From the NCBI GenBank assembly GCA_000435715.1, contig FR882595.1, positions 97,778 through 111,377 on the forward strand: a stretch of DNA of 13,600 bases, given 5' to 3'. Position 1 is the first letter of the stretch. Every line of letters starts with the position of its first letter. The translations under genes and the position numbers were made by a program. The notes under the pieces were generated by a model. That model worked only from the letters and a program-made list of their open reading frames with translations, was not told where the DNA came from and did not search any database. Positions 1-6,679 of this stretch are shown here, one piece after another. This DNA comes from Firmicutes bacterium CAG:145. GTDB taxonomy: Bacteria > Bacillota > Clostridia > Peptostreptococcales > Anaerovoracaceae.

Positions 1-270
1 GACGTGTGCGAATACACCGGCAGGATAAACGGCATAATGAAGAGAATGTTCAAAGATATGAGCTGTGCCAGGATGGATAACAACCTGGACTGCAATTTCC
101 TCAGAACCATGATACCTCATCACAGAGGGGCCGTAGAAATGGCCAGAACTGCCATGTGCTACTGCATATGCGAGGAACTCTGCCCTATCTTAAAGAGCAT
201 AATAGAATCTCAGGAAAAAGGAATCTGCCGTATGGAAGAGCTGATGGACTGCCTCTGCTGCTGCAGATAA
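1..270 (+). CDS. DUF305-family cysteine-rich protein, 3' part
   Basis: The reading frame is open from base 1 and stops at 268-270. A GTG at 4 could be a start, but there is no room to see a ribosome binding site, so the true start is probably upstream of the window. The visible 88 residues contain the DUF305 signature FLRTMIPHHRGAVEMA (about residues 32-47 from the GTG), with the paired histidines typical of this ferritin-like helical family. DUF305 proteins are often found with copper or other metal-handling genes; their biochemical role is poorly defined. The odd feature is 12 cysteines in 88 residues, including a CLCCC run at the C-terminus, which suggests metal or sulfur ligation. That is inference. 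No membrane segment is visible in this part. The domain assignment is good; the function is open. Confidence 0.72.
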   Translation, partial: DVCEYTGRINGIMKRMFKDMSCARMDNNLDCNFLRTMIPHHRGAVEMARTAMCYCICEELCPILKSIIESQEKGICRMEELMDCLCCCR

Positions 271-404
271 AGAAGATGTTATTGGTATGGATCATATAGG
301 AACGTTGGCCTTTATGGAGAGAATATATGAGAAATATTTTTTCTAAAGACCTTTGATCAGTTTGATATAAATATGATTTTACGGTAACAACATAAGAAAT
401 ATGA

Positions 405-451
405 GACAATGCTCACTAACAGCTTTCATAAGATGCATAGTGAGCATTGTC
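405..451. repeat. Perfect 14-bp inverted repeat (long hairpin)
   Basis: The left arm GACAATGCTCACTA (405-418) is the exact reverse complement of the right arm TAGTGAGCATTGTC (438-451), with a 19-nt loop. No T-run follows on the + strand, so it is not a standard terminator for the DUF305 gene. On the - strand the following bases are only moderately T-rich. It lies about 50 bp upstream of the -35 box of the next gene. It could be a transcription-end or processing hairpin, an operator dyad, or the remnant of a small mobile repeat. The rest of the 271-570 gap shows only this repeat and the promoter at 504-532. Confidence 0.75.
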
Positions 452-503
452 ATGTATGTACCTGAAATTGTTTCTCAAGTTTTATGACGATAAGCTTATT
501 TCG

Positions 504-532
504 TTGACTTGATTCAGTTCAAATGTTATGAT
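504..532 (+). promoter_or_regulatory. SigA-type promoter with extended -10 for the PPOX gene
   Basis: TTGACT (504-509) and TATGAT (527-532) are separated by exactly 17 bp. A TG dinucleotide at 524-525, one base before the -10, gives an extended -10 motif. Transcription would start near 539, about 30 nt before the ATG at 571. The Shine-Dalgarno site GAGGTGA (560-566) lies 4 nt before that ATG. Confidence 0.75.
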
Positions 533-570
533 AAAAGAAAAATCAGTGCGAGACAAAACGAGGTGAAGAC

Positions 571-1059
571 ATGTTTAGAGAAATGCGCAGAAAGAAGCAG
601 AAACTGGCAGAGGAAGAATGCCGCGCCATAATCGAAAGAGCAAACTCGGGCGTAATGGGAGTGATAGGGGACGACGGATACCCTTATACGGTGCCGGTGA
701 ATCCGTTCCTGATGGGTAATAAATTGTATTTCCACAGCGCCAAGGCGGGCCACAAGATCGACGCTATTGTTAAAGAGCCTAAGGTTTCTTTTACATTCAT
801 AGATAAGGATGACGTGGTGTCAAGAGAGTTTACCACATATTTTCGCAGCGTTCAGGTCTTCGGCAAAGCGCATATCGTGACTGATGAGGAGGAACGCCAG
901 AGGGCTTTCAGGGCGTTCTGCGAGAGATACTGCGCCGACGATATGGACAGATATGATGAAATAATGGCTAAAGAAGCTAAAGCCGCGCTGATAGTGTGCG
1001 TGGATATAGAACATATTTCCGGCAAAGAAGCCATGGAACTGGTAAAGCAGAGAGGATAG
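571..1059 (+). CDS. Pyridoxamine 5'-phosphate oxidase-family flavin-binding protein (NimA-like)
   Basis: This 162-residue protein has the split beta-barrel pattern of the PNPOx-like FMN-binding superfamily. An N-terminal helix is followed by strands ending in a YPYTVPVNPF segment (37-46) and then LYFHSAKAGHKIDAI (52-66). The latter resembles the NimA/5-nitroimidazole-reductase subgroup, where His/Lys residues contact FMN. Length matches the family (about 150-170). It is probably cytoplasmic and dimeric, binding FMN or another flavin/heme-like cofactor. The substrate cannot be told; nitroimidazole reduction is one known activity of relatives, not a prediction here. It has its own promoter at 504-532 and a GAGGTGA ribosome site. 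The next gene starts 11 bp after its stop, so the two are probably co-transcribed. Confidence 0.85.
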   Translation: MFREMRRKKQKLAEEECRAIIERANSGVMGVIGDDGYPYTVPVNPFLMGNKLYFHSAKAGHKIDAIVKEPKVSFTFIDKDDVVSREFTTYFRSVQVFGKAHIVTDEEERQRAFRAFCERYCADDMDRYDEIMAKEAKAALIVCVDIEHISGKEAMELVKQRG

Positions 1060-1070
1060 GTAAGCACAAG

Positions 1071-2105
1071 ATGAAGCAGTTTTCGGTAGCAATGTTAGGT
1101 TATGGCATCGCAGGTAAGGCTTTTGCGAGAATCCTGAATCAGACTCACGATGAAATAATGGAAAAGACCGGCTATGATGTCAAAGTCGTGGCCATAACTA
1201 CAGGTTCCAGAGGCTCTCTGTACTGCATGGACGGCATAGACCTGAAAGAGGCCACAAGACAGCTTGAAGAAGAGGGCCGATTTGACGTGAATTCGCCTGC
1301 CTACAGCAAGATGAACTCCATGGAAGTAGTCGAAAAGGTGGATTACGATGTAGTACTTGAACTCACTCCGCTGAATATAGAGACGGGTCTTCCCGCCGCC
1401 GATCATATAAGAAAAGCCCTGAACAGAGGGAAACATGCGGTTTCCGCCAATAAGGGACCTCTGGCCTGGTATTACAGAGAATTGAGAGATCTGGCAAAAG
1501 AGAAGGGCGTATGCTTCTTTTTCGAGACTACTGTCATGGCGGGGACTCCTGTATTCAATATGGCTGACAACTGCCTGCAGTACTGCAAGATAGATAAAGT
1601 GGAGGGCATATTCAACGCCACTACCAACTATATTCTGAAAGAGATGACCAAGGGCGTTCCCATGGATGAGATCTTAAGGGCAGGAAGAGAACAGGGATTT
1701 ATGGAAGCCGATGTGTCCATGGATACCAAGGGATGGGACGCCACGGCCAAACTGACCGTACTGCTCAATGTGCTGATGGACGCAGGTCTTACTCCTGATA
1801 TGATAGACCGAACCGGCATCGAGGACGTTACCATGGAAGATATAAATGACGCCGCTTCAAGAGGAAACGTGATAAAGCTGATGTGCAGCGGTTCTGTGGA
1901 CGAAAACGGAAAAGTGACAGGAAAAGTAGCTCCGGCTGAAGTTGCAGCCGGCGATGTATTCGCAGATGAAAATCTGGTGGCTGTAGTGTCGCTGTATACC
2001 GACCTGATGGGCAAGCTCACCATGCTTCAGTACGGCCTTGAAACTACTCAGACCGGATACGGAGTATTTATAGATATGGTCAGAGTACTTGACAATCTGA
2101 AATAA
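1071..2105 (+). CDS. Homoserine dehydrogenase-like NAD(P)-dependent oxidoreductase, no ACT domain
   Basis: ATG at 1071 is chosen over an in-frame ATG at 996 because the latter lies inside the preceding gene. The Rossmann motif MLGYGIAGKAFA starts at residue 8 of this 344-residue product. Homoserine dehydrogenase landmarks follow in order: the NKGPLA segment (127-132, with the conserved Lys), GIFNATTNYIL (179-189, normally GxxNGTTNYIL), and a substrate/catalytic stretch with D-T-K-G-W-D-A-T-A-K (218-227). The family reduces aspartate semialdehyde to homoserine in threonine/methionine synthesis. The regulatory C-terminal ACT domain of longer enzymes is absent, and no thr or asd genes are adjacent. 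The Asn-Ala replacement of Asn-Gly and the isolated context leave room for a related oxidoreductase role. A strong terminator follows directly. Confidence 0.8.
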   Translation: MKQFSVAMLGYGIAGKAFARILNQTHDEIMEKTGYDVKVVAITTGSRGSLYCMDGIDLKEATRQLEEEGRFDVNSPAYSKMNSMEVVEKVDYDVVLELTPLNIETGLPAADHIRKALNRGKHAVSANKGPLAWYYRELRDLAKEKGVCFFFETTVMAGTPVFNMADNCLQYCKIDKVEGIFNATTNYILKEMTKGVPMDEILRAGREQGFMEADVSMDTKGWDATAKLTVLLNVLMDAGLTPDMIDRTGIEDVTMEDINDAASRGNVIKLMCSGSVDENGKVTGKVAPAEVAAGDVFADENLVAVVSLYTDLMGKLTMLQYGLETTQTGYGVFIDMVRVLDNLK

Positions 2106-2118
2106 GATCACTTGTCTG

Positions 2119-2146
2119 CGGCGGACCCTTGGGTTCGCCGTTTTTT
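2119..2146 (+). terminator. Intrinsic terminator after the homoserine dehydrogenase-like gene
   Basis: CGGCGGACCC (2119-2128) pairs with GGGTTCGCCG (2131-2140), including one G-U pair. The innermost pair opens to give a 4-nt loop. TTTTTT follows at 2141-2146. It begins 14 bp after the stop codon at 2105 and ends only 39 bp before the next start codon at 2186, which has no evident promoter of its own. Confidence 0.85.
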
Positions 2147-2185
2147 AATAACGGGCAGAAGAACCGCAGAGAAAGGGTGGATACG

Positions 2186-3397
2186 ATGAATAAAAAGAAT
2201 CTTAAGATAAGATCTGTCACAGGTGAAGATGTGGAGCAGTATAATGCGCTCCTCAGATATGTGTTTCAGGTGACGGATCAGCAGCTGAGATCTGTAGGGT
2301 GGAAGGAAAAAGAATTCATCCAGGCTAAATTTCCCACGCTGGAGAAGGCAGACGTCATAGGATGGTTCGACGGCGATGACCTTGTATCTCAGGTAGCAGT
2401 CTATCCCATGAAAGTAAAGATTTTCGGAAAGACCTACAAGATGGGAGGACTGACGGGAGTCGGCACATATCCCGAATATTCCAATATGGGGCTGATGCAT
2501 AAGCTTCTTGAACAAGCATTAAAAAATATGAGAGAAAAAGGCCAGTATGTGACATATCTTTATCCATACTCCATCCCCTATTACCGCCGGAAGGGATGGG
2601 AGATAATATCCGATAAGATTTCATATGAAATAAAAGATTATCAGCTTCCAAAAAACCGTCAGGTATCGGGAGATGTAAGGAGAGTACAGGCGGAAAACGG
2701 CAGAGAACTGGCTGAGACTTATGATCGTTTTACAGAACATGCTCACGGCTCCGTGGTACGCGACGAACTGGCATGGAACGAGTACTGGCTTTGGGATCCG
2801 GACGATATGATGGCCGCCGTCTACTATAATTCCGATAATGAGCCGGAAGGGTATGTGATCTATCGCATAGCCGATGAGATCTTCTATATCAAGGACATGA
2901 TATTTAACAACGAGGAGGCCCGCGCAGGGTTATGGAACTTTGTATCGGCGCATTTTTCAATGATAAATCAAGTGGAGGGTAGTACTTTTACGGATGAACC
3001 GCTGGCTTTTCTTTTCGAAGACGCCGGCATACAAGAGACGATCTCGCCTTATTATATGGGAAGAATAGTGGATTTTGAGGCTTTTATACGGGACTATCCT
3101 TTCAGACCTGATACTTCTGAAAGAGAATGGAGATTTACGATGACAGATCCTATAATGGACTGCAATCAGGGAACTTTTCTTCTGAAGATCTCTAAAGACG
3201 GAAAAGGCACAGCCGAGAGAATTTCCCAGCCGTGCAGAGACAAGATAAGCATACAGACCATGACGACTATGCTCATGGGTTATAAGAGGCCCGATTATCT
3301 GGCCAGGATAGGGCGCATTGAAGCCTCAGAGAAGATAATAGATATGCTAAAGGACGCAATTCAGCAGCAGACTCCTTATATCTCGGATTATTTTTAA
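2186..3397 (+). CDS. Eis-like GNAT acetyltransferase with SCP2-like C-terminal domain
   Basis: The ATG at 2186 is preferred because AAGGGTGG (2173-2180) precedes it at good spacing. An upstream in-frame TTG at 2129 falls inside the terminator stem. The 403-residue product has an N-terminal GNAT fold with an acetyl-CoA loop around GVGTYPEYSNMG (91-102) and the PYYRRKGWE segment (131-139). The latter corresponds to the FYxxxGY region of Eis that supplies the general-acid Tyr. A second GNAT-like region and a sterol-carrier-like C-terminal domain complete the usual architecture and length of about 400. The protein ends in Phe; in Mycobacterium Eis the free C-terminal Phe carboxylate is the catalytic base. 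Relatives acetylate amines, including aminoglycosides and lysines; the natural substrate here is unknown. Confidence 0.85.
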   Translation: MNKKNLKIRSVTGEDVEQYNALLRYVFQVTDQQLRSVGWKEKEFIQAKFPTLEKADVIGWFDGDDLVSQVAVYPMKVKIFGKTYKMGGLTGVGTYPEYSNMGLMHKLLEQALKNMREKGQYVTYLYPYSIPYYRRKGWEIISDKISYEIKDYQLPKNRQVSGDVRRVQAENGRELAETYDRFTEHAHGSVVRDELAWNEYWLWDPDDMMAAVYYNSDNEPEGYVIYRIADEIFYIKDMIFNNEEARAGLWNFVSAHFSMINQVEGSTFTDEPLAFLFEDAGIQETISPYYMGRIVDFEAFIRDYPFRPDTSEREWRFTMTDPIMDCNQGTFLLKISKDGKGTAERISQPCRDKISIQTMTTMLMGYKRPDYLARIGRIEASEKIIDMLKDAIQQQTPYISDYF

Positions 3398-3462
3398 AAT
3401 GAGAAAAGCCCGCGCTTTAGACAGAGCAGCCCTTTCATATAAAATTAGAAAAACTTATATCA

Positions 3463-3509
3463 TTGATAAGAAACATTCTCTTTTCTTATGTAAAGACCGG
3501 TGCTATATT
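3463..3509 (+). promoter_or_regulatory. Possible promoter for the GNAT/small-protein pair
   Basis: The 133-bp gap before the ATG at 3531 is AT-rich. It holds TGCTATATT (3501-3509), an extended -10 shape, with a weak -35 (TTTTCT, 3481-3486) 17 bp upstream. A better -35-like TTGATA (3463-3468) has no good -10 at normal spacing. A start from the first option would leave a very short leader that just includes the Shine-Dalgarno site GAGGAGGA (3516-3523). Confidence 0.35.
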
Positions 3510-3530
3510 GTAATTGAGGAGGAAGATAAT

Positions 3531-4061
3531 ATGCTTACGACTAAGAGATTATTTATCGAGAAGTTTACACCGGAGGAAATACCGGAACTGATGAAGATCG
3601 AACATGCCCCGGATAACTGCAAGTTTACATGGACCAATACGAAAGAAGAACATGAAGAAGAATTGAAGGATCAAAACGTTCTCACTCTTGCCGTTAAAAG
3701 ACGAGAGGACGGATATATAGTGGGAGACGTCATCGTAAATCTTGACGTTGAATCGGAATGGTTTGAGATCAAGAGGATCGCCTTCAGAGAAAAGGGAAAA
3801 GGTTATGGCAGAGAGACCATGAACGCTCTCATCAAATACGCATTTGAAGAGATGAAGATGAATAAGGTGTGGCTGGAGGCATATACCGATAACGAAGTGG
3901 GCAGGAATCTGTACGACTCCTTGGGATTTCATATAGACGGAATTCTCAGACAGCATCACAAGACAGAAAGAGGTATTCTCGATCAGATGCAGTTTTCCAT
4001 GCTCAGGGACGAATATAATAAACTCAAAGAAAAAGGAACTTTTCAGGAGGAAATGAGATGA
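3531..4061 (+). CDS. RimJ/RimL-type GNAT N-acetyltransferase
   Basis: The ATG at 3531 is set by a near-perfect GAGGAGGA site at 3516-3523. An earlier in-frame ATG at 3399 would add 44 residues with no homology-like pattern. The 176-residue product opens with TTKRLFIEKFTPEEIPEL, the usual start of the RimJ/Acetyltransf_3 group. It carries the CoA pyrophosphate loop as EKGKGYGRETMNAL (87-100), and then NEVGRNLYDSLGFHIDG (121-137), the C-terminal motif B region. Such enzymes transfer acetyl from acetyl-CoA to N-terminal or side-chain amines; the target is not predictable. The stop codon overlaps the next gene in an ATGA arrangement, so the two are translationally coupled. Confidence 0.85.
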   Translation: MLTTKRLFIEKFTPEEIPELMKIEHAPDNCKFTWTNTKEEHEEELKDQNVLTLAVKRREDGYIVGDVIVNLDVESEWFEIKRIAFREKGKGYGRETMNALIKYAFEEMKMNKVWLEAYTDNEVGRNLYDSLGFHIDGILRQHHKTERGILDQMQFSMLRDEYNKLKEKGTFQEEMR

Positions 4062-4306
4062 AGACAATTCAAGATGTAATAGATAAACGCAACGAACTGT
4101 TCGAGAAGATCATGGATAACGCCTCTTTCATGATGATATATAACGGCGATCTGGCGGGAGAAGAAGACGAAGAGGAACTGCTGCGCAAGATGCAGAAACT
4201 GGACGACGCCATATACGACTTTCAGCATGACGACTGCGGCTGCGGAGAGAGGATGAGATTAGAAGTCCTGAAAACCTTAGTCCGGGATATAGAAAAGTAC
4301 GTATAG
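4058..4306 (+). CDS. Small acidic helical protein of unknown function
   Basis: I do not recognise this 82-residue protein. Its ATG at 4058 overlaps the preceding stop codon (ATGA), and a perfect AGGAGG (4045-4050) lies inside the end of the upstream gene, so it is very likely translated. It is predicted largely helical, with an acidic run around residues 35-40 (EEDEEE), a D-D-C-G-C-G turn (58-63), and a basic/acidic amphipathic C-terminal helix. There is no signal peptide or membrane segment. Tight coupling to the acetyltransferase suggests a partner, chaperone or substrate, but that is inference from position only. The C-x-C pair (C60, C62) could bind metal or be redox active. Confidence 0.7.
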   Translation: MKTIQDVIDKRNELFEKIMDNASFMMIYNGDLAGEEDEEELLRKMQKLDDAIYDFQHDDCGCGERMRLEVLKTLVRDIEKYV

Positions 4307-4336
4307 AGAAGATCGAGCAGGGCAGCAGAGAGGCTG

Positions 4337-4364
4337 CCTGCCGCAATATACATTTGCCGGCAGG
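4337..4364 (+). other. Bulged hairpin downstream of the small protein gene
   Basis: CCTGCCGCAA (4337-4346) pairs with TTGCCGGCAGG (4354-4364), with one bulged base and a 7-nt loop. No T-run follows. It may be a 3' stabilising structure for the transcript that ends at the terminator at 4422-4456. Confidence 0.55.
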
Positions 4365-4421
4365 TCGAGAAAGCATTTCCCTGTCCGGGAGATTTCGTTA
4401 AAGCTCTTAAATATGACGTTT

Positions 4422-4456
4422 ACGGGGATCTTAAAGATCCCCGTTTCTTCTTTTTT
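4422..4456 (+). terminator. Strong intrinsic terminator
   Basis: ACGGGGATC (4422-4430) pairs perfectly with GATCCCCGT (4436-4444). A further T-A pair inside leaves a 3-nt loop. TTCTTCTTTTTT (4445-4456) follows. It closes the GNAT/small-protein transcript and separates it from the RNA region and hydrolase operon downstream. Confidence 0.93.
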
Positions 4457-4649
4457 GAACAGGATTTCCGGATACTGACATGCAAAAGCTCTTCTGCCGC
4501 AAAATCAGAAAGAACGCCTGCGGCGATTCCATTGAGGATAAGAGGGAGAAGATGAGCAGCCTAAGAAAATATTTCCGCCGTTAATATTTTTTATAGATTT
4601 TGCATTATCGAACAAGTTATCGCATGCGGCGCATATATTTTTAAAGAAA

Positions 4650-4783
4650 GGAACAAGCCCTCTGCCCTAGGGAGTGAGAGAATATCAACTGCCTGCCTCA
4701 CCGCCGGCCGGGTGTATCCCAGCCTCGATGAGGTGTAAAGATAAAAGTCTCTGTTATATGAAGAATAATTCTGCGCTTGTTCC
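4650..4783 (+). ncRNA. Candidate structured RNA with 6S-like rod-and-bubble architecture
   Basis: The ends pair perfectly: GGAACAAGC (4650-4658) with GCTTGTTCC (4775-4783). Inside, AGAGA-ATC (4677-4681 and 4684-4686) pairs with GAT-TCTCT (4740-4742 and 4748-4752). CCTCA (4696-4700) pairs with TGAGG (4729-4733), and GGCCGGG (4706-4712) with CCCAGCC (4718-4724), with one mismatch. This leaves a large open bubble. Its 5' strand, 4659-4676, contains CCCTAGGGAGTG. Its 3' strand, 4753-4774, has a small AGAA/TTCT hairpin. A long rod with a central bubble and a minor hairpin on the 3' strand is the shape of 6S RNA, which binds SigA-RNA polymerase. About 134 nt is short for 6S unless the ends extend (GCGCA near 4629-4633 could pair with TGCGT near 4804-4808). 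A TATATT box (4634-4639) lies about 11 bp upstream, without a good -35. I recognise no riboswitch core, SRP, RNase P or tmRNA motif. Confidence 0.45.
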
Positions 4784-4890
4784 TATTCGAGATATATTCT
4801 TTCTGCGTTGTTTACGAGATGATATATAAATTTTAACATTGCTGTATGCGATTGGCAATTAAAACGGCAGTTTAAAGGCAGCTAAACTAT
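4784..4890. other. Non-coding spacer between the candidate RNA and the operon promoter
   Basis: AT-rich, with no gene seen. A weak hairpin pairs TTTTAA-TTGC (4831-4842, two bases bulged) with GCAATTAAAA (4855-4864). It might serve as a poor terminator for the upstream RNA, but no clear T-run follows. Together with 4457-4649, where I see only a 6-bp GCCGCA/TGCGGC inverted repeat (4496-4501/4519-4524) and the ATGC-GGC-GCAT dyad (4624-4634), this region appears non-coding. Confidence 0.5.
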
Positions 4891-4919
4891 TTGACAATAT
4901 AACCACAAAATAGTAAACT
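4891..4919 (+). promoter_or_regulatory. Consensus SigA promoter of the hydrolase operon, with flanking dyad
   Basis: TTGACA (4891-4896, perfect -35) and TAAACT (4914-4919) are 17 bp apart, with an expected start near 4926 and a leader of about 95 nt. A perfect 7-bp inverted repeat, ACTATTT (4886-4892) and AAATAGT (4908-4914), brackets the core. TAAACT is directly repeated at 4883-4888 and 4914-4919, 31 bp apart, about three helical turns. This looks like a repressor or activator site. The leader has a hairpin, TTGCCCTC (4954-4961) with GAGGCAA (4978-4984), with no terminator tract. Confidence 0.8.
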
Positions 4920-5020
4920 TAAGTGTAAAGGATTTCTACAAAATCGGACAGATTTGCCCTCCTTTTTAGGATTCTCAGAGGCAATGGACGTCCGCAAATA
5001 AATTATATGAGGAGAAAATC

Positions 5021-6667
5021 ATGGAAGAAAGAATACTTGAAATCTTAAAGACATTAGTTGCCATGAAAAGCGTAAGCTGCTCTACAGCAGAAGTAGAACC
5101 TGCCGAGTGGTTTGCAGGCTTCTTTGAAACGCTTCCTTACTTTGAAAAGCATCCTGAGGATACGGGGCTTTATGAGATTCCCGGCGATCCTTACGGAAGA
5201 AAAATACCGTATGCTTTTTTAAAGGGAAAGAAGACAGATACCGTATTGCTCAGCGGCCACTTCGACGTAGTGTCCACAGAAGAATATGGAAAGGCAGAGC
5301 CTTGGGCATACGAAGTAGGTACTTCCAAGCTTGAGGAAATGCTGCGCAAGATGCCTCTGGACGATGTTGCCAAGGCTGACCTTGAATCCGGAGAATGGAT
5401 CTGGGGAAGAGGCGTGGCAGACATGAAAGGTGGACTTGCGATACACGCCGCGCTGTTTGAGCAGTATGCCAAACAGGCTCTTGACGGAACACTGGAAGGA
5501 AGCATAATGTTTATGCCTGTTCCTGACGAAGAGTCTTATTCGGCAGGTATGAGAAACGGTGTTCAGATACTTAAGCAATTTAAAGAAAAGTACGGTCTCA
5601 ATTATAAACTTCTCATAGATCCGGAACCGACGGCAGATAAGGGAGAACTTCAGATAATGTCCCTGGGAACAGTGGGAAAAGTCATGCCTGCCATAATAGT
5701 TCAGGGCAAGAAAGGTCATATGGGACACTGCTACGAGGGATTTTCCGCACTGGGCATACTGGCCGAGATATATCTGAAGACCAACGGATCTCTTGAATTC
5801 TCAGAAGTATACGGGGACGAGGCTTCACCTCCTCCTACCTGGGGAAACATGAGAGATATGAAGAAAGTATACGACGTGTCTATTCCTCACAGAGGATACG
5901 GATACTTCACGGCCCTCAACTTCGGAATGACTCCTGAGGAGATACTCAACAAGCTGAAGAAGATCGGCACAGAAGCTTTTGAACATCAGGTAGAGAAGCT
6001 GAACGCAGAGTATCAGCAGTTCAAGACCATGAGCAAGGCAGAGATAATGGATAAGATATATTACGAGCCTTATGTATTGTCTTTCAATGAACTGTGCGAC
6101 GTGGCAAGAGCCAAGGGCGAAGAGGAGTTTGAACAGTTCTATAAGAAAGCCTACGATGAGATAATTGCCAAGGTCAACACGGGAGAGTCTAATTATCCAA
6201 GCGCGACTATAGATATGATGGAAGCCGTTCTCGATTATTCCGGAATTTCCGTACCCGTGATCGTCATCGGATTTGCACCTCCTTACTACCCGCCTACTCA
6301 CAGCGATCAGGTAAAGGGCAAAGAAGGCTTCGGAACTAAGGCATTTGAGAAAGTCAGGGAACTTTCAGAGAAAGAATACGGACAGAAAGTCGACTTTGAA
6401 AACTTCTTTACGGGAATTTCGGACCTGAGCTACGGCTGTATAACTTCTCCGTTCGACTATGTCAAGTATTCTGCCAACACTCCACTTTGGGGAGACGACT
6501 ACAATATGGACTTTGCGGCCATAGAAGACGTAGCTATCCCGGGAGTGATATACGGACCTATAGGAAGAAACTATCATCAGTACATAGAGAGAGTCAACAG
6601 GGAAAGCCTCCTAAAAGTAGTCCCCGGCGTGACCAAGGCTCTCATAGAATATATGTGGACGCTGTGA
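5021..6667 (+). CDS. RocB-like M20-family metallohydrolase (first copy)
   Basis: ATG at 5021 follows GAGGAGA (5009-5015). The 548-residue length fits RocB-type M20 proteins, which have a large insert compared with ordinary M20 enzymes of about 400. The di-metal site is complete: H80 and D82 in SGHFDVV, D134 in GRGVADMKGG, E170/E171 in the PDEES motif (E170 as likely catalytic base), an acidic ligand in IDPEPT (199-204), and H519 in NYHQYIERV near the end. H233 and H236 lie where the lid/dimer domain His usually sits. M20 enzymes hydrolyse amide or peptide bonds with one or two zinc ions. RocB of Bacillus subtilis belongs to arginine utilisation but has no proven reaction. No signal peptide, so cytoplasmic. 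First gene of the operon from the promoter at 4891. Confidence 0.88.
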   Translation: MEERILEILKTLVAMKSVSCSTAEVEPAEWFAGFFETLPYFEKHPEDTGLYEIPGDPYGRKIPYAFLKGKKTDTVLLSGHFDVVSTEEYGKAEPWAYEVGTSKLEEMLRKMPLDDVAKADLESGEWIWGRGVADMKGGLAIHAALFEQYAKQALDGTLEGSIMFMPVPDEESYSAGMRNGVQILKQFKEKYGLNYKLLIDPEPTADKGELQIMSLGTVGKVMPAIIVQGKKGHMGHCYEGFSALGILAEIYLKTNGSLEFSEVYGDEASPPPTWGNMRDMKKVYDVSIPHRGYGYFTALNFGMTPEEILNKLKKIGTEAFEHQVEKLNAEYQQFKTMSKAEIMDKIYYEPYVLSFNELCDVARAKGEEEFEQFYKKAYDEIIAKVNTGESNYPSATIDMMEAVLDYSGISVPVIVIGFAPPYYPPTHSDQVKGKEGFGTKAFEKVRELSEKEYGQKVDFENFFTGISDLSYGCITSPFDYVKYSANTPLWGDDYNMDFAAIEDVAIPGVIYGPIGRNYHQYIERVNRESLLKVVPGVTKALIEYMWTL

Positions 6668-6679
6668 CAAAAAATTGAG

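Noticed and set aside
287..346. Tiny 19-codon ORF between the DUF305 and PPOX genes
   Set aside because: No clear Shine-Dalgarno site, no recognisable features, and too short to support from this sequence alone.
2089..2117. Perfect TTGACA near the end of the homoserine dehydrogenase-like gene
   Set aside because: There is no acceptable -10 at 16-18 bp, and transcription from it would run straight into the terminator.
2129..2185. Upstream in-frame extension of the Eis-like gene
   Set aside because: It would begin inside the terminator stem without a ribosome site; the ATG at 2186 has a good AAGGGTGG.
3399..3530. Upstream in-frame extension of the RimJ-type acetyltransferase
   Set aside because: The added 44 residues do not look like GNAT sequence, and the strong GAGGAGGA site points to the ATG at 3531.
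4650..4783. Known riboswitch or SRP RNA
   Set aside because: I looked for the conserved cores of TPP, FMN, SAM, lysine, glycine, cobalamin, ydaO, yybP, ykkC and T-box, and for the SRP GGAAG/GCAG loops; none is present in recognisable form.
4852..4868. TTGGCA followed by GGC, resembling a sigma-54 -24/-12 promoter upstream of the hydrolase operon
   Set aside because: The GG to GC distance is one base too long and the TTGC part is missing; a consensus SigA promoter lies just downstream.
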